Of a DNA stretch of 53,822 bases, positions 16,299 through 23,073 are shown piece by piece (within the stretch, counting starts at the first letter, position 1; every line of letters begins with the position of its first letter). The DNA lies in NCBI GenBank assembly GCA_943355005.1, contig CALRDV010000008.1, positions 1 through 53,822 on the forward strand, written 5' to 3'. A model generated the notes under the pieces. The model ran no database searches, had not been told where the DNA came from, and worked only from the letters and a program-made list of their open reading frames with translations. The translations under genes and the position numbers were made by a program. The stretch comes from Patescibacteria group bacterium (lineage in GTDB: Bacteria > Patescibacteriota > Microgenomatia > UBA1400 > MFAQ01).

Positions 16299-17087
16299 AT
16301 GCCACTATCACCGGAGTTATCCAGACTTCCAAGAATAGCAGCTTCATTTTACAGAGCAGGACTCCTGCAGGAATTAGTTTGGGGAATTGTTACCGGGGAA
16401 ACCGGCAGAGACATGGTGGAGGATGCTGAAAAACTTCTTGTCCAGCTGGAAAAACAATCTAAAGTAGACTTGTGTGGCTTGGAAAATATTCCTTCTGAGA
16501 GTGGTTGTTTGATTGTCTTTAACCATCCGAACATGGAAATACTTCTCCCCGCCATGTTGGAATTGTTTGTAGGTATTTTTGAAACTAACGGAAAACAAGT
16601 AAGGCTCGCTATGGGTTCGGAAATTCCAATGATGACGAAAAATTTTAATGACAAGACGGCGATGCCCGGCTCGGTCTGGCTCCTGGAAAGATTCCACGGC
16701 ATGTATTCCAATAATATTATTTCCGTACCAACAGCCGAAAATAGAAAGGATTTTTTGACAGGGAGAACAGTTGCTGTCAGAAAAATGATGCGATCTTTTA
16801 AAGATCACAACATCGTAGCTATCTCGCCGGAAGGACATGTGGAAATAAATGGGTCGGTTTCACCAGTGGAAACCTATCACGACGGCTCCGGAAAAATGGC
16901 GATGTTAGCAACGAGGATGGGTATTCCTACCGTGCCTGTTTCGGTCTGGGGTAGTGAAAAGGAAATGTCTGTGGTGGTTGGAAAACCTTTTTTTATTACA
17001 GCAGAAACAGCTAATCTGGCAGCCGTGGAGTCGATGTTACATGTGTCATTGAATTTGCCGGAAGAGCTAAGGGGACCGTTTAGATAA
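16299..17087 (+). CDS. PlsC-like 1-acylglycerol-3-phosphate acyltransferase family protein
   Basis: The acyltransferase blocks are recognisable: IVFNHPNMEI replaces the usual NHxxxxD motif (the aspartate position is Glu), and VAISPEGH matches the FPEGT block, followed by GIPTVPVSVWG. The family transfers acyl chains to glycerolipids at the membrane. CPR genomes often lack fatty-acid synthesis, so it may use scavenged chains; that is an inference. I place the start at ATG 16299 rather than 16278, because a TATACT box at 16286-16291 would lie inside a gene starting at 16278 and is 7 nt from the later ATG. Confidence 0.75.
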   Translation: MPLSPELSRLPRIAASFYRAGLLQELVWGIVTGETGRDMVEDAEKLLVQLEKQSKVDLCGLENIPSESGCLIVFNHPNMEILLPAMLELFVGIFETNGKQVRLAMGSEIPMMTKNFNDKTAMPGSVWLLERFHGMYSNNIISVPTAENRKDFLTGRTVAVRKMMRSFKDHNIVAISPEGHVEINGSVSPVETYHDGSGKMAMLATRMGIPTVPVSVWGSEKEMSVVVGKPFFITAETANLAAVESMLHVSLNLPEELRGPFR

Positions 17088-17097
17088 TTGAATCGGC

Positions 17098-17103
17098 TAT
17101 AAT
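17098..17103 (+). promoter_or_regulatory. -10 box for leaderless nuclease transcript
   Basis: TATAAT lies 8 nt before the ATG at 17112. No SD and no clear -35 were seen. Confidence 0.6.
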
Positions 17104-17111
17104 TTTTAAGA

Positions 17112-17684
17112 ATGAAACTAACGAAAAGTTGGATAAAGGTTCTGACATTAGTTCTGGTAATAACCAGTTTACTGAGTCGACCAGGCGATGTATCAACAAC
17201 CACAATTCCCTCCCCCGAGGCAGTTCCGGCGACACCAACAATTACTTCGACCCCTTCAGCAGAGACCAGGATCTTATATCAAGTAGAAAAAGTAGTGGAT
17301 GGTGATACGCTCAAAGTAACAATAGATGGAAAAATTGAAACATTAAGGTTAATTGGATTGGACACCCCAGAAGTTGTCGACCCAAGAAAGCCGGTGCAGT
17401 GCTTTGGGATTGAAGCGAGCAATAAGGCAAAGGAAATCTTGACAGATCAAAAGGTTGCCTTGGAAGCAGACCTGAGCCAAGGAAACAGGGATAAGTACGG
17501 TAGATTGCTGAGATATGTCTATTTGGAAAACGGAGAGAACTTCAACAAAATGATGATCGCTGAAGGATATGGACATCAATATACCTACAACAAACCTTAC
17601 AAATACATGGATGAGTTTAAGCTGGCTGAGCAAAAAGCAAGAAGTGAGAAAAAAGGTTTGTGGGGTGATGGGGTTTGTCTGTAA
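17112..17684 (+). CDS. secreted thermonuclease (staphylococcal nuclease family)
   Basis: The protein has a signal peptide or anchor (residues about 8-24), a Pro/Thr-rich linker, then an SNase domain at about 55-190. The core motifs are VVDGDTLKV, LRLIGLDTPE, RDKYGRLLRYVY and the C-terminal KGLWG. The Arg, Asp and Glu residues of SNase catalysis are in place. It would degrade DNA or RNA outside the membrane, useful for nucleotide scavenging in an organism with poor biosynthesis (inference). No SD precedes the ATG. Confidence 0.92.
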   Translation: MKLTKSWIKVLTLVLVITSLLSRPGDVSTTTIPSPEAVPATPTITSTPSAETRILYQVEKVVDGDTLKVTIDGKIETLRLIGLDTPEVVDPRKPVQCFGIEASNKAKEILTDQKVALEADLSQGNRDKYGRLLRYVYLENGENFNKMMIAEGYGHQYTYNKPYKYMDEFKLAEQKARSEKKGLWGDGVCL

Positions 17685-17724
17685 AGCTTATAAATCAGAG
17701 CTTCAGGGATGCTAGAATAGCTTT

Positions 17725-18141
17725 ATGAACAATGAGGAACTAGTCAAAATGATGAAGAAGCAACACGATGGACTTCAGGCTGATTTAACAACAGTGCTAA
17801 ACACGGACGTAAATGAAGGTGAATCGGTTATCGAGCTTCTACTTAAGTTTAAAAATGATTTATTGGGCCACTTGGCAGTGGAAGATAAAATTTTCTATCC
17901 TGCCTATCTAAATGAATTAAAGGAGAAGGGTGAGGACGTATCAAATACAGTGGCCTTTATTGAGGAGATGGGTCTCATTAAAGATGCAGTTCTTGTATTT
18001 CTAAATAAATACGGAACTACTTCTGATATTCTCAAAGATGTAGAACTTTTTACTTCAGAGTTAAAGGGAATTATCCAAACACTAAACATCAGAATTGAGA
18101 CTGAAGAAGAAGGTGTATATGAGTTTTATTCGGTGATGTAG
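17725..18141 (+). CDS. hemerythrin-like HHE-domain protein lacking some ligand histidines
   Basis: The 138 residues form four predicted helices in the HHE pattern: KKQHDGL near residue 14 and GHLAVEDKIFYPAYL near residue 49, matching the first two iron-binding helices. The third and fourth helices, where HHE proteins have H and HxxxE, read IEEMGLIKDAV and IRIETEEEGVYEFY, with no histidine. It may bind metal differently or have lost oxygen binding. A TAGAAT box (17713-17718) lies 6 nt before the ATG, fitting a leaderless mRNA. Confidence 0.7.
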   Translation: MNNEELVKMMKKQHDGLQADLTTVLNTDVNEGESVIELLLKFKNDLLGHLAVEDKIFYPAYLNELKEKGEDVSNTVAFIEEMGLIKDAVLVFLNKYGTTSDILKDVELFTSELKGIIQTLNIRIETEEEGVYEFYSVM

Positions 18142-18179
18142 CGTGATGAGAGTCTAGAAATAACTGGTGTCTTATAGTG

Positions 18180-18188
18180 TGTTATAAT
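18180..18188 (+). promoter_or_regulatory. extended -10 promoter of a small transcript
   Basis: TGTTATAAT carries an extended -10 TGn and a perfect TATAAT (18183-18188). The expected start site is at or next to A18195, which is also the first base of a small reading frame. No good -35 was seen. Confidence 0.7.
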
Positions 18189-18194
18189 AAACCC

Positions 18195-18275
18195 ATGAAA
18201 CGAATTAGTTGCGTTATGAATCCTGAATATACCCTTGAAAAAGGTGCTGATTTTGGCACCTACATGGAGGCATAA
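18195..18275 (+). CDS. 26-residue leaderless small open reading frame
   Basis: ATG at the predicted transcription start opens a frame MKRISCVMNPEYTLEKGADF... ending ...GTYMEA before TAA. It is followed by a small hairpin (AGGTGC/GCACCT) inside its 3' part and a strong terminator 20 nt downstream, making a transcript of about 120 nt. It could be a small protein, a leader peptide or a noncoding RNA. It resembles no family I know. Confidence 0.45.
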   Translation: MKRISCVMNPEYTLEKGADFGTYMEA

Positions 18276-18295
18276 GCATACTTAGTTTGCTGATT

Positions 18296-18318
18296 AAGCC
18301 TCCAATTGGAGGCTTTTT
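18296..18318 (+). terminator. intrinsic terminator of the small transcript
   Basis: AAGCCTCC-AATT-GGAGGCTT followed by a T run. The right arm GGAGGCT is repeated as the SD of the downstream acetyltransferase (18407-18412). Confidence 0.85.
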
Positions 18319-18415
18319 CGGTTTTTCCCCTTCCAAATTGGAGTTTTAGACGAACAAACAAAGCTATCTCATGAGTAGTTCTAGTTGTTCGGCACACTAA
18401 AATTTGGAGGCTAAA

Positions 18416-19060
18416 ATGTATGGACTTACGTTGGATGTGAAGCATGGAGAATTGAAAATTAGATTAAGGAAACCTGAAAAGGAGGATTTACCGGAACTGG
18501 TAAAGTTTTTTTCCTCGGCGAGCATACATCTGTTTACCAATGGGTTGTTTGCTCAAACAATTGAAAATGAATTAGAGTGGTATGAAAAAAATCGAAAAGA
18601 TCCAGATACTTGTCTCTGGTTAATTCAGCCTGAAGGGTCAGAGGTGCCGATTGGAGTAACCGGGTTACACGGTTTGAGTAACATGGGAGGCACTTGCACG
18701 TCCGGGATTATTATCTGGGATAAAAACTGGTGGAAAAAAGGAATTGCGACGGCAGCCCATGAAGCCAGAAACTGGTTCGCGTGTAACTGGTTAAACAGAT
18801 TTACAATCAGAAGCTGTGTTCGAGTTGAGAATGTTGCGTCCTTCAGGGCATTGCAGACAGCAGGGTACTCAGTTTGGGGAGAGGAACCTGTGGATGATTT
18901 TCGGGACGGTCGATGGTTGGCAACGTATCATATGATCTACTTCCGGCCGAGTACGATACATTATATGTTTCCCGATGGGATTCCTGAAAAATATCTGCCT
19001 GGCCACGAACGAGCAATTAGGCAGATGGCATTAGCCGAAAAAGAAGTTTTCCGTCCGTAG
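18416..19060 (+). CDS. GNAT-family N-acetyltransferase
   Basis: The start is ATG 18416, because the SD GGAGG (18407-18411) lies just before it; a TTG at 18404 would overlap that SD. The 214 residues follow the RimJ/RimL type of GNAT: LKIRLRKPEKEDLPELVKF, LIQPEGSEVPIGVTGL, WDKNWWKKGIATAAHEARNW (acetyl-CoA loop) and RVENVASFRALQTAGY. The substrate is unknown. It is monocistronic, with a terminator after it. Confidence 0.85.
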   Translation: MYGLTLDVKHGELKIRLRKPEKEDLPELVKFFSSASIHLFTNGLFAQTIENELEWYEKNRKDPDTCLWLIQPEGSEVPIGVTGLHGLSNMGGTCTSGIIIWDKNWWKKGIATAAHEARNWFACNWLNRFTIRSCVRVENVASFRALQTAGYSVWGEEPVDDFRDGRWLATYHMIYFRPSTIHYMFPDGIPEKYLPGHERAIRQMALAEKEVFRP

Positions 19061-19069
19061 TTAGAGTTT

Positions 19070-19096
19070 ACCGGGTGTCATGAGCACCCGGTTATT
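19070..19096 (+). terminator. terminator after the GNAT gene
   Basis: ACCGGGTG pairs with CACCCGGT around a 7-nt loop, followed by a short T-rich run (TTATTT). Confidence 0.75.
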
Positions 19097-19109
19097 TGTG
19101 TTCTATAGG

Positions 19110-19138
19110 TTGATTTTTGTACCCTTCTAGGGTATAAT
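19110..19138 (+). promoter_or_regulatory. sigma70-type promoter of the zinc-ribbon/GIN gene
   Basis: TTGATT (19110-19115), a 17-bp spacer and TATAAT (19133-19138). Confidence 0.8.
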
Positions 19139-19186
19139 CGTGGCTGATAGAGATCATATTCTTTGAAAATTAGGAAGAGAGGCACA

Positions 19187-20170
19187 ATGAGACAAAGTTT
19201 TGTATGTCCAGCATGTGGTTATAAAGTGACAGCGGATAGGGAAGTTAAGTTCTGCGAGTTGTGTGGAGGCAAAATGTCTGCTGATCAAGAGGTCAATACA
19301 GGCCCGTTGAAGTTTGAATACAGGAAATCGGCTATAAACTTCGATAAAGTTTATGCAGATCTTCAGGTAACCTTTCACACGATGGATTACATTCTGGTTA
19401 CGATTGAGGGTGAGCCGGAAATGCTAAGTGAAATCGTGGTTGATGCGACTAATCCTACGATTGAAGTTCACGGAAAATTACCAGGCGTAGAAAAGTTGAC
19501 CAAATACTCTGGAATCGAGATTGAAGATGGAGTAGTAACGGTCGATGGCATTGTTCTTGACCCGAAAAAGAAATTACGGATTAACCTGACACTGCCAATG
19601 ATCGCCGAAGTACAGCTGGGAAAATTTGCGATTGGTCTCTTTGTCGGCCAGCAAGATGGTGGTACTTTAACTATTCTCAATTCCGGTTTCATGAACGTCA
19701 TTGTTTGGTCTCTAGAAGATCTAACGTATGATTTATCCGGAATGGCAGACGCAATCGTCCTGGACGTAAAAGGAAAGTTTAAGTGTTCAATGTCTGGTAA
19801 CGGAGGTTTCTCCGGTAGGAATATTGGTGGTCCCGCGAATATTGAAATTTCCGGAAACGCCAATCTCGGCTTTGTAAGCATGAAGGGAAATGTGGATTTG
19901 GAGATTTCGGGTAGTTGCTCCTTTGAAACTCAAAGCCTGAATGCGAAATTATGCCAGGTAGATTTAAGTGGAAATGGAAACGTCCAGATACTCAATGGCT
20001 CTGTCGACCAACTGTCAGCCGAAATATCGGGTGCCGGTAGTATGGGTTTCGCAATGGAAGTTAACAGGGGAACCTATGAAATATCCGGTGCCGGATCGAT
20101 CCACACTAAAAAATGTAAATCGGTTCTTTCAAGTGAAGTTACGGGAGCCGGAAGTATTACATTTGGTTAA
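19187..20170 (+). CDS. zinc-ribbon protein with GIN (DUF2807) beta-repeat domain
   Basis: The start is ATG 19187, preceded by AGGAAGAGAGG; a TTG at 19163 is less likely. The first 30 residues form a zinc ribbon (CPAC...CELC). The remaining 290 residues are rich in beta-strand repeats with VEISGSGS-like units (LEISGSCSF, VDLSGNGNV, AEISGAGSM, YEISGAGSI, EVTGAGSI), matching the 'putative auto-transporter adhesin head GIN' domain. GIN proteins are usually exported, but no signal peptide or membrane segment is visible. It has its own promoter and terminator. Confidence 0.85.
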   Translation: MRQSFVCPACGYKVTADREVKFCELCGGKMSADQEVNTGPLKFEYRKSAINFDKVYADLQVTFHTMDYILVTIEGEPEMLSEIVVDATNPTIEVHGKLPGVEKLTKYSGIEIEDGVVTVDGIVLDPKKKLRINLTLPMIAEVQLGKFAIGLFVGQQDGGTLTILNSGFMNVIVWSLEDLTYDLSGMADAIVLDVKGKFKCSMSGNGGFSGRNIGGPANIEISGNANLGFVSMKGNVDLEISGSCSFETQSLNAKLCQVDLSGNGNVQILNGSVDQLSAEISGAGSMGFAMEVNRGTYEISGAGSIHTKKCKSVLSSEVTGAGSITFG

Positions 20171-20177
20171 TTGATTG

Positions 20178-20205
20178 TCCCGGGATATCTACCCCGGGAT
20201 TTTTT
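20178..20205 (+). terminator. terminator after the GIN gene
   Basis: TCCCGGG pairs with CCCGGGA and six T follow, then GTGG. Confidence 0.85.
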
Positions 20206-20220
20206 GTGGTTAAAAATAAA

Positions 20221-20245
20221 AAAGTGCCTCTTCAAGAGGCACTTT
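20221..20245 (-). terminator. terminator of the minus-strand gene at 20255
   Basis: A 12-bp perfect stem (AAAGTGCCTCTT/AAGAGGCACTTT) with a 1-base centre; on the minus strand a T-rich run follows. Confidence 0.85.
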
Positions 20246-20254
20246 AATCGATCT

Positions 20255-20866
20255 TTATGACTGGGCAAATTCGTGCATTTGCGCCAGATTGAGGGCTCCA
20301 CCATTGGTCACGTTCCAGTATTGGTGAGGTTCTGAGTTTTGCTGCGGAATTATCACCAAACTTTCACCGCTTTGCGACAGGAGAATAAACGCCTCCGGTC
20401 GTTTCGTGTCCGGAGAGCTGGCCGAGAGAGGATAGCTCTCAAGCTCGAGGTCATCACTGACAGCTTTTGTGAGAGCGGTCAGTGGAAGGTAGTTTTGGTG
20501 ATACACCTCCCATAGATGACGAGCCGTGACAGTAGGAGGTTGATACCCAGAAGGTAGCCCGTGAGACAGAAGTTCGGCCATATAGAGAACCTCGGTCGAA
20601 GAGAGCTTAACTTCCTCCGGAGATGTGGTCAATACCCAGGCATCGCCAACACCTTTTTTCTCGTAGATGGCATGGGTAATCCCGTGTGGACCCATGAACT
20701 CGATGGCAATTCGCTGAGCATCCATGGGGTCGCCGAGCCCGAGCAAATTGGCCGGGAAGATGTGAATAAATCCGGATTTCCGGATCAAATCAACCATCTC
20801 TTTCGTGTCCAGCCAAAGTCGGCTGTACACGTTTAACAGATTTGTTACCGTAAAAATTGGAAGCAT
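20255..20866 (-). CDS. hypothetical cytoplasmic protein
   Basis: I do not recognise this 203-residue protein. It has no signal peptide or membrane segment and a mixed alpha/beta composition; the C-terminal half contains strand-like stretches (AFILLSQSGESLVIIPQQ). It has a complete expression unit: TTGACA/TATTAT promoter, AAGGAG SD 5 nt before the ATG, and a 12-bp terminator. This fits the accessory SD-led class in this window. Confidence 0.7.
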   Translation of the reverse strand: MLPIFTVTNLLNVYSRLWLDTKEMVDLIRKSGFIHIFPANLLGLGDPMDAQRIAIEFMGPHGITHAIYEKKGVGDAWVLTTSPEEVKLSSTEVLYMAELLSHGLPSGYQPPTVTARHLWEVYHQNYLPLTALTKAVSDDLELESYPLSASSPDTKRPEAFILLSQSGESLVIIPQQNSEPHQYWNVTNGGALNLAQMHEFAQS

Positions 20867-20910
20867 GGTTTCTCCTTAAATGTGCCTAAAAAGATTTGAA
20901 TTCAGTTGAG

Positions 20911-20939
20911 ATAATACCATTTTTGAGCTCAACTGTCAA
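20911..20939 (-). promoter_or_regulatory. promoter of the minus-strand gene at 20255-20866
   Basis: On the minus strand, TTGACA (20934-20939), 17 bp and TATTAT (20911-20916). It is divergent from the next promoter with only 9 bp between the two -35 boxes. Confidence 0.8.
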
Positions 20940-20948
20940 GCTATAGGC

Positions 20949-20977
20949 TTGACTTTGTGCCTAGGCAGAGGTATAAT
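20949..20977 (+). promoter_or_regulatory. promoter of the gene at 21022
   Basis: TTGACT (20949-20954), 17 bp and TATAAT (20972-20977). Confidence 0.8.
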
Positions 20978-21021
20978 CCCGTATCGAGTAAGTACATTCC
21001 ATTTTCAGAAAGAAGGTTATA

Positions 21022-21447
21022 GTGGATAATCCAATCGCATTTTGGGCAGCAAAACCTATCGTAGAATTCATTGCAGGGTTGGTCGCGTTGGGTGTCGTTT
21101 ATCTGTATTTCGGAGGAAAGGGCTTGTTGATGAAATTTCAAAAGTCCATTGGTTCTTCGAAGTTTGACATCATTGATGTGGGTCAAACAAGATACTTTAT
21201 TTCCAAGCAGGTTTTTGTCCTGACCATGGAAACGGCAACTGAACAAAATCTTTTATACCCCGATAATGTCGAGTGGTTGACCAACGGGGTTTTTGAACTG
21301 AGAGCTTTCTCAGACAAACAAAAGAACGTTGGGGTCCCCGGTGACACAGGCAGAATCAGATTTACCCTAGCTTCAAATTGTATTGAAGGAAAGTTCGGGA
21401 ATAATCAGATTATGCTAAAACCAGAATGGGTCTCGGAAAAGATTTAA
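21022..21447 (+). CDS. hypothetical protein with one N-terminal membrane segment
   Basis: The start is GTG with an AGAAGG SD 6 nt upstream. The 141 residues have a membrane segment at about 12-30 followed by a soluble domain of about 105 residues with alternating strands. No family was recognised. It has its own promoter, facing away from the 20255-20866 gene, and its own terminator. Confidence 0.65.
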   Translation: MDNPIAFWAAKPIVEFIAGLVALGVVYLYFGGKGLLMKFQKSIGSSKFDIIDVGQTRYFISKQVFVLTMETATEQNLLYPDNVEWLTNGVFELRAFSDKQKNVGVPGDTGRIRFTLASNCIEGKFGNNQIMLKPEWVSEKI

Positions 21448-21450
21448 GAC

Positions 21451-21483
21451 AAAATCCCTCGTCGGAAGATGGGGGATTTTTTT
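21451..21483 (+). terminator. terminator after the 21022 gene
   Basis: ATCCCTCGTC pairs imperfectly with GATGGGGGAT over GGAA, followed by seven T and GTGG. Confidence 0.8.
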
Positions 21484-21587
21484 GTGGGAAAAATTTAGAA
21501 TTCGAGAGATATAAAACAGAGTTAGTAAATACATGATGAAAAAAGTTAGAAATGTTAGACTAGATTAGTTAGTAATTTAAGTAATGA

Positions 21588-22013
21588 ATGAAACACAACC
21601 TCCCGACAACTACCAGCGCACAAATGACCATGATTTTTCTTGTGCAACTTCTATTAAATAGTGTGGTGATTTGGCTCGCAAACATAGTCTTTCCCTCTCA
21701 AGTGGTTCTTGGAACGGCTTACTTTACTTTGGGTTGGGCGATTTTCCATAGCATGTTAGCTTTATCCCTAATTGGTACTTTGGTAGTTCCACTATTTGAA
21801 TGGAAGCAAGAGATGATGGGTAAGGCTCTTACGTCGCAACATTGGATGATTGGCTATCTTGCAATTAATTTTGCCGGGATTTGGGTGATTACCAGATTTT
21901 CCGAACAATTCGGATTAGGAATTTCGGCATGGTGGGTAGGACTACTGCTTGCTGCCGTATTTGATTTTGTCCAAGGCATGGGCATGATGATGGTGCTTAA
22001 GAAGGAGAAGTAA
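21588..22013 (+). CDS. four-helix membrane protein of unknown function
   Basis: The 141 residues contain four hydrophobic segments (about 10-32, 40-65, 80-98 and 108-132) joined by short loops, with few charged residues until the basic end KKEK. It resembles phage-holin-like or DUF-type small membrane proteins but no family is certain. A second ATG 4 nt upstream is out of frame. It converges on the DHH phosphoesterase gene with one base between the two stop codons. Confidence 0.6.
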   Translation: MKHNLPTTTSAQMTMIFLVQLLLNSVVIWLANIVFPSQVVLGTAYFTLGWAIFHSMLALSLIGTLVVPLFEWKQEMMGKALTSQHWMIGYLAINFAGIWVITRFSEQFGLGISAWWVGLLLAAVFDFVQGMGMMMVLKKEK

Positions 22014-22014
22014 A

Positions 22015-23037
22015 TTATTCCTTAAATTCGGAGTAGAGTTCGGAGATGATGGCGAGAAGACTTTGTTTGGCTGTGTCGAGTGGCTGCTTTATCGTAGTGC
22101 CGGCAGCTCCGCGGTGACCCCCACCCTTCTCCCCTATCGCCTTGGCGATTTTGCTGACATCATAGTCATCTTCGTATCGAGTGCGCAAACTAACTTGGAT
22201 TTCTCCGGGTGACATCTCAACCAGGCTGGCGACAATACGCCAATCAGTGACAGTACGCAGTGTATCGGGAATTAAGGCTTCCGAAGCTTCATCGCGACTC
22301 AGACTTTTTTGCTGTATTAATTCGTAGGGAAAGATAGAAAAAGCAATTTGATTGTTAGAATATTTCTCGATACTTGAGAGAGCCAGTCCCATGATCTCCA
22401 GGTCGAGTGCCTTGTGATGATTTTCGATAGCGTAGGCTAAAGAGTGATAGTTGGAGTTTATTTTTACCAGCTCGGACGCCACCCTAAATGTTTCCGGAGA
22501 GGTATTCATATATTTAAAGCCTCCCGTGTCGGCGAAGATACCCAAGAAGAGCTGCAGAGCCATGTCTTTATCGATTTTTATTTTCCAATGACTAAATAAT
22601 TGAAAAAGAAGTTCGCTGGTGGAGGAGCAGAGAGTGTCGATAAGATTGATGTCGGCGTTGATGTGATTGGTGCGGTGATGGTCGATGGCGATGGTTTTCA
22701 TAGTCTTAGGGAAAACGACGTCACCTGTTTGGGTGACCATGTGAGGACCGGAAGAATCGAGAATCAGAAAAAGGTCATAGTCTTCAGGATTTATTTGAGA
22801 ATAATTTTTGGTAACGAACCAATCTTTGTTTGGAATATCTATGAAGTATTCAGGAAATTCCGAGTCGCCCATGATTGGGGTGACTCGCTTGCCCAGCTGC
22901 TTGAGGGCGGCCGTCATCGCCAAGACGGAGCCGATACTGTCGGGGTCGGGATAGAGGTGGCAGTGAAGCAGAATGTTTTTTGAATCCTTAATGGCAGAAA
23001 GAATTTGCGGAGCGAGATAGTGGATATCGGAAGTCAT
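22015..23037 (-). CDS. DHH/DHHA1 phosphoesterase (NrnA-like oligoribonuclease)
   Basis: The family degrades short RNA oligonucleotides or pAp, or hydrolyses cyclic dinucleotides. The N-terminal DHH domain shows HCHLYPDPDSIGS (metal-binding DxD), LILDSSG, and AIDHHRTN with the DHH triad near residues 118-120. The DHHA1 domain ends in GEKGGGHRGAAGTTI with the GGGH motif. Length 340 fits NrnA. A TAAAAT box (23044-23049, minus) lies 6 nt before the ATG without an SD. The helicase-nuclease gene diverges from it with only 36 bp between the two start codons. Confidence 0.9.
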   Translation of the reverse strand: MTSDIHYLAPQILSAIKDSKNILLHCHLYPDPDSIGSVLAMTAALKQLGKRVTPIMGDSEFPEYFIDIPNKDWFVTKNYSQINPEDYDLFLILDSSGPHMVTQTGDVVFPKTMKTIAIDHHRTNHINADINLIDTLCSSTSELLFQLFSHWKIKIDKDMALQLFLGIFADTGGFKYMNTSPETFRVASELVKINSNYHSLAYAIENHHKALDLEIMGLALSSIEKYSNNQIAFSIFPYELIQQKSLSRDEASEALIPDTLRTVTDWRIVASLVEMSPGEIQVSLRTRYEDDYDVSKIAKAIGEKGGGHRGAAGTTIKQPLDTAKQSLLAIISELYSEFKE

Positions 23038-23060
23038 GTATAGATTTTAAACTAACACGT

Positions 23061-23066
23061 TACAAT
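23061..23066 (+). promoter_or_regulatory. -10 box for the leaderless helicase-nuclease gene
   Basis: TACAAT lies 7 nt before the ATG at 23074, with no SD. Confidence 0.55.
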
Positions 23067-23073
23067 TAGTCAC

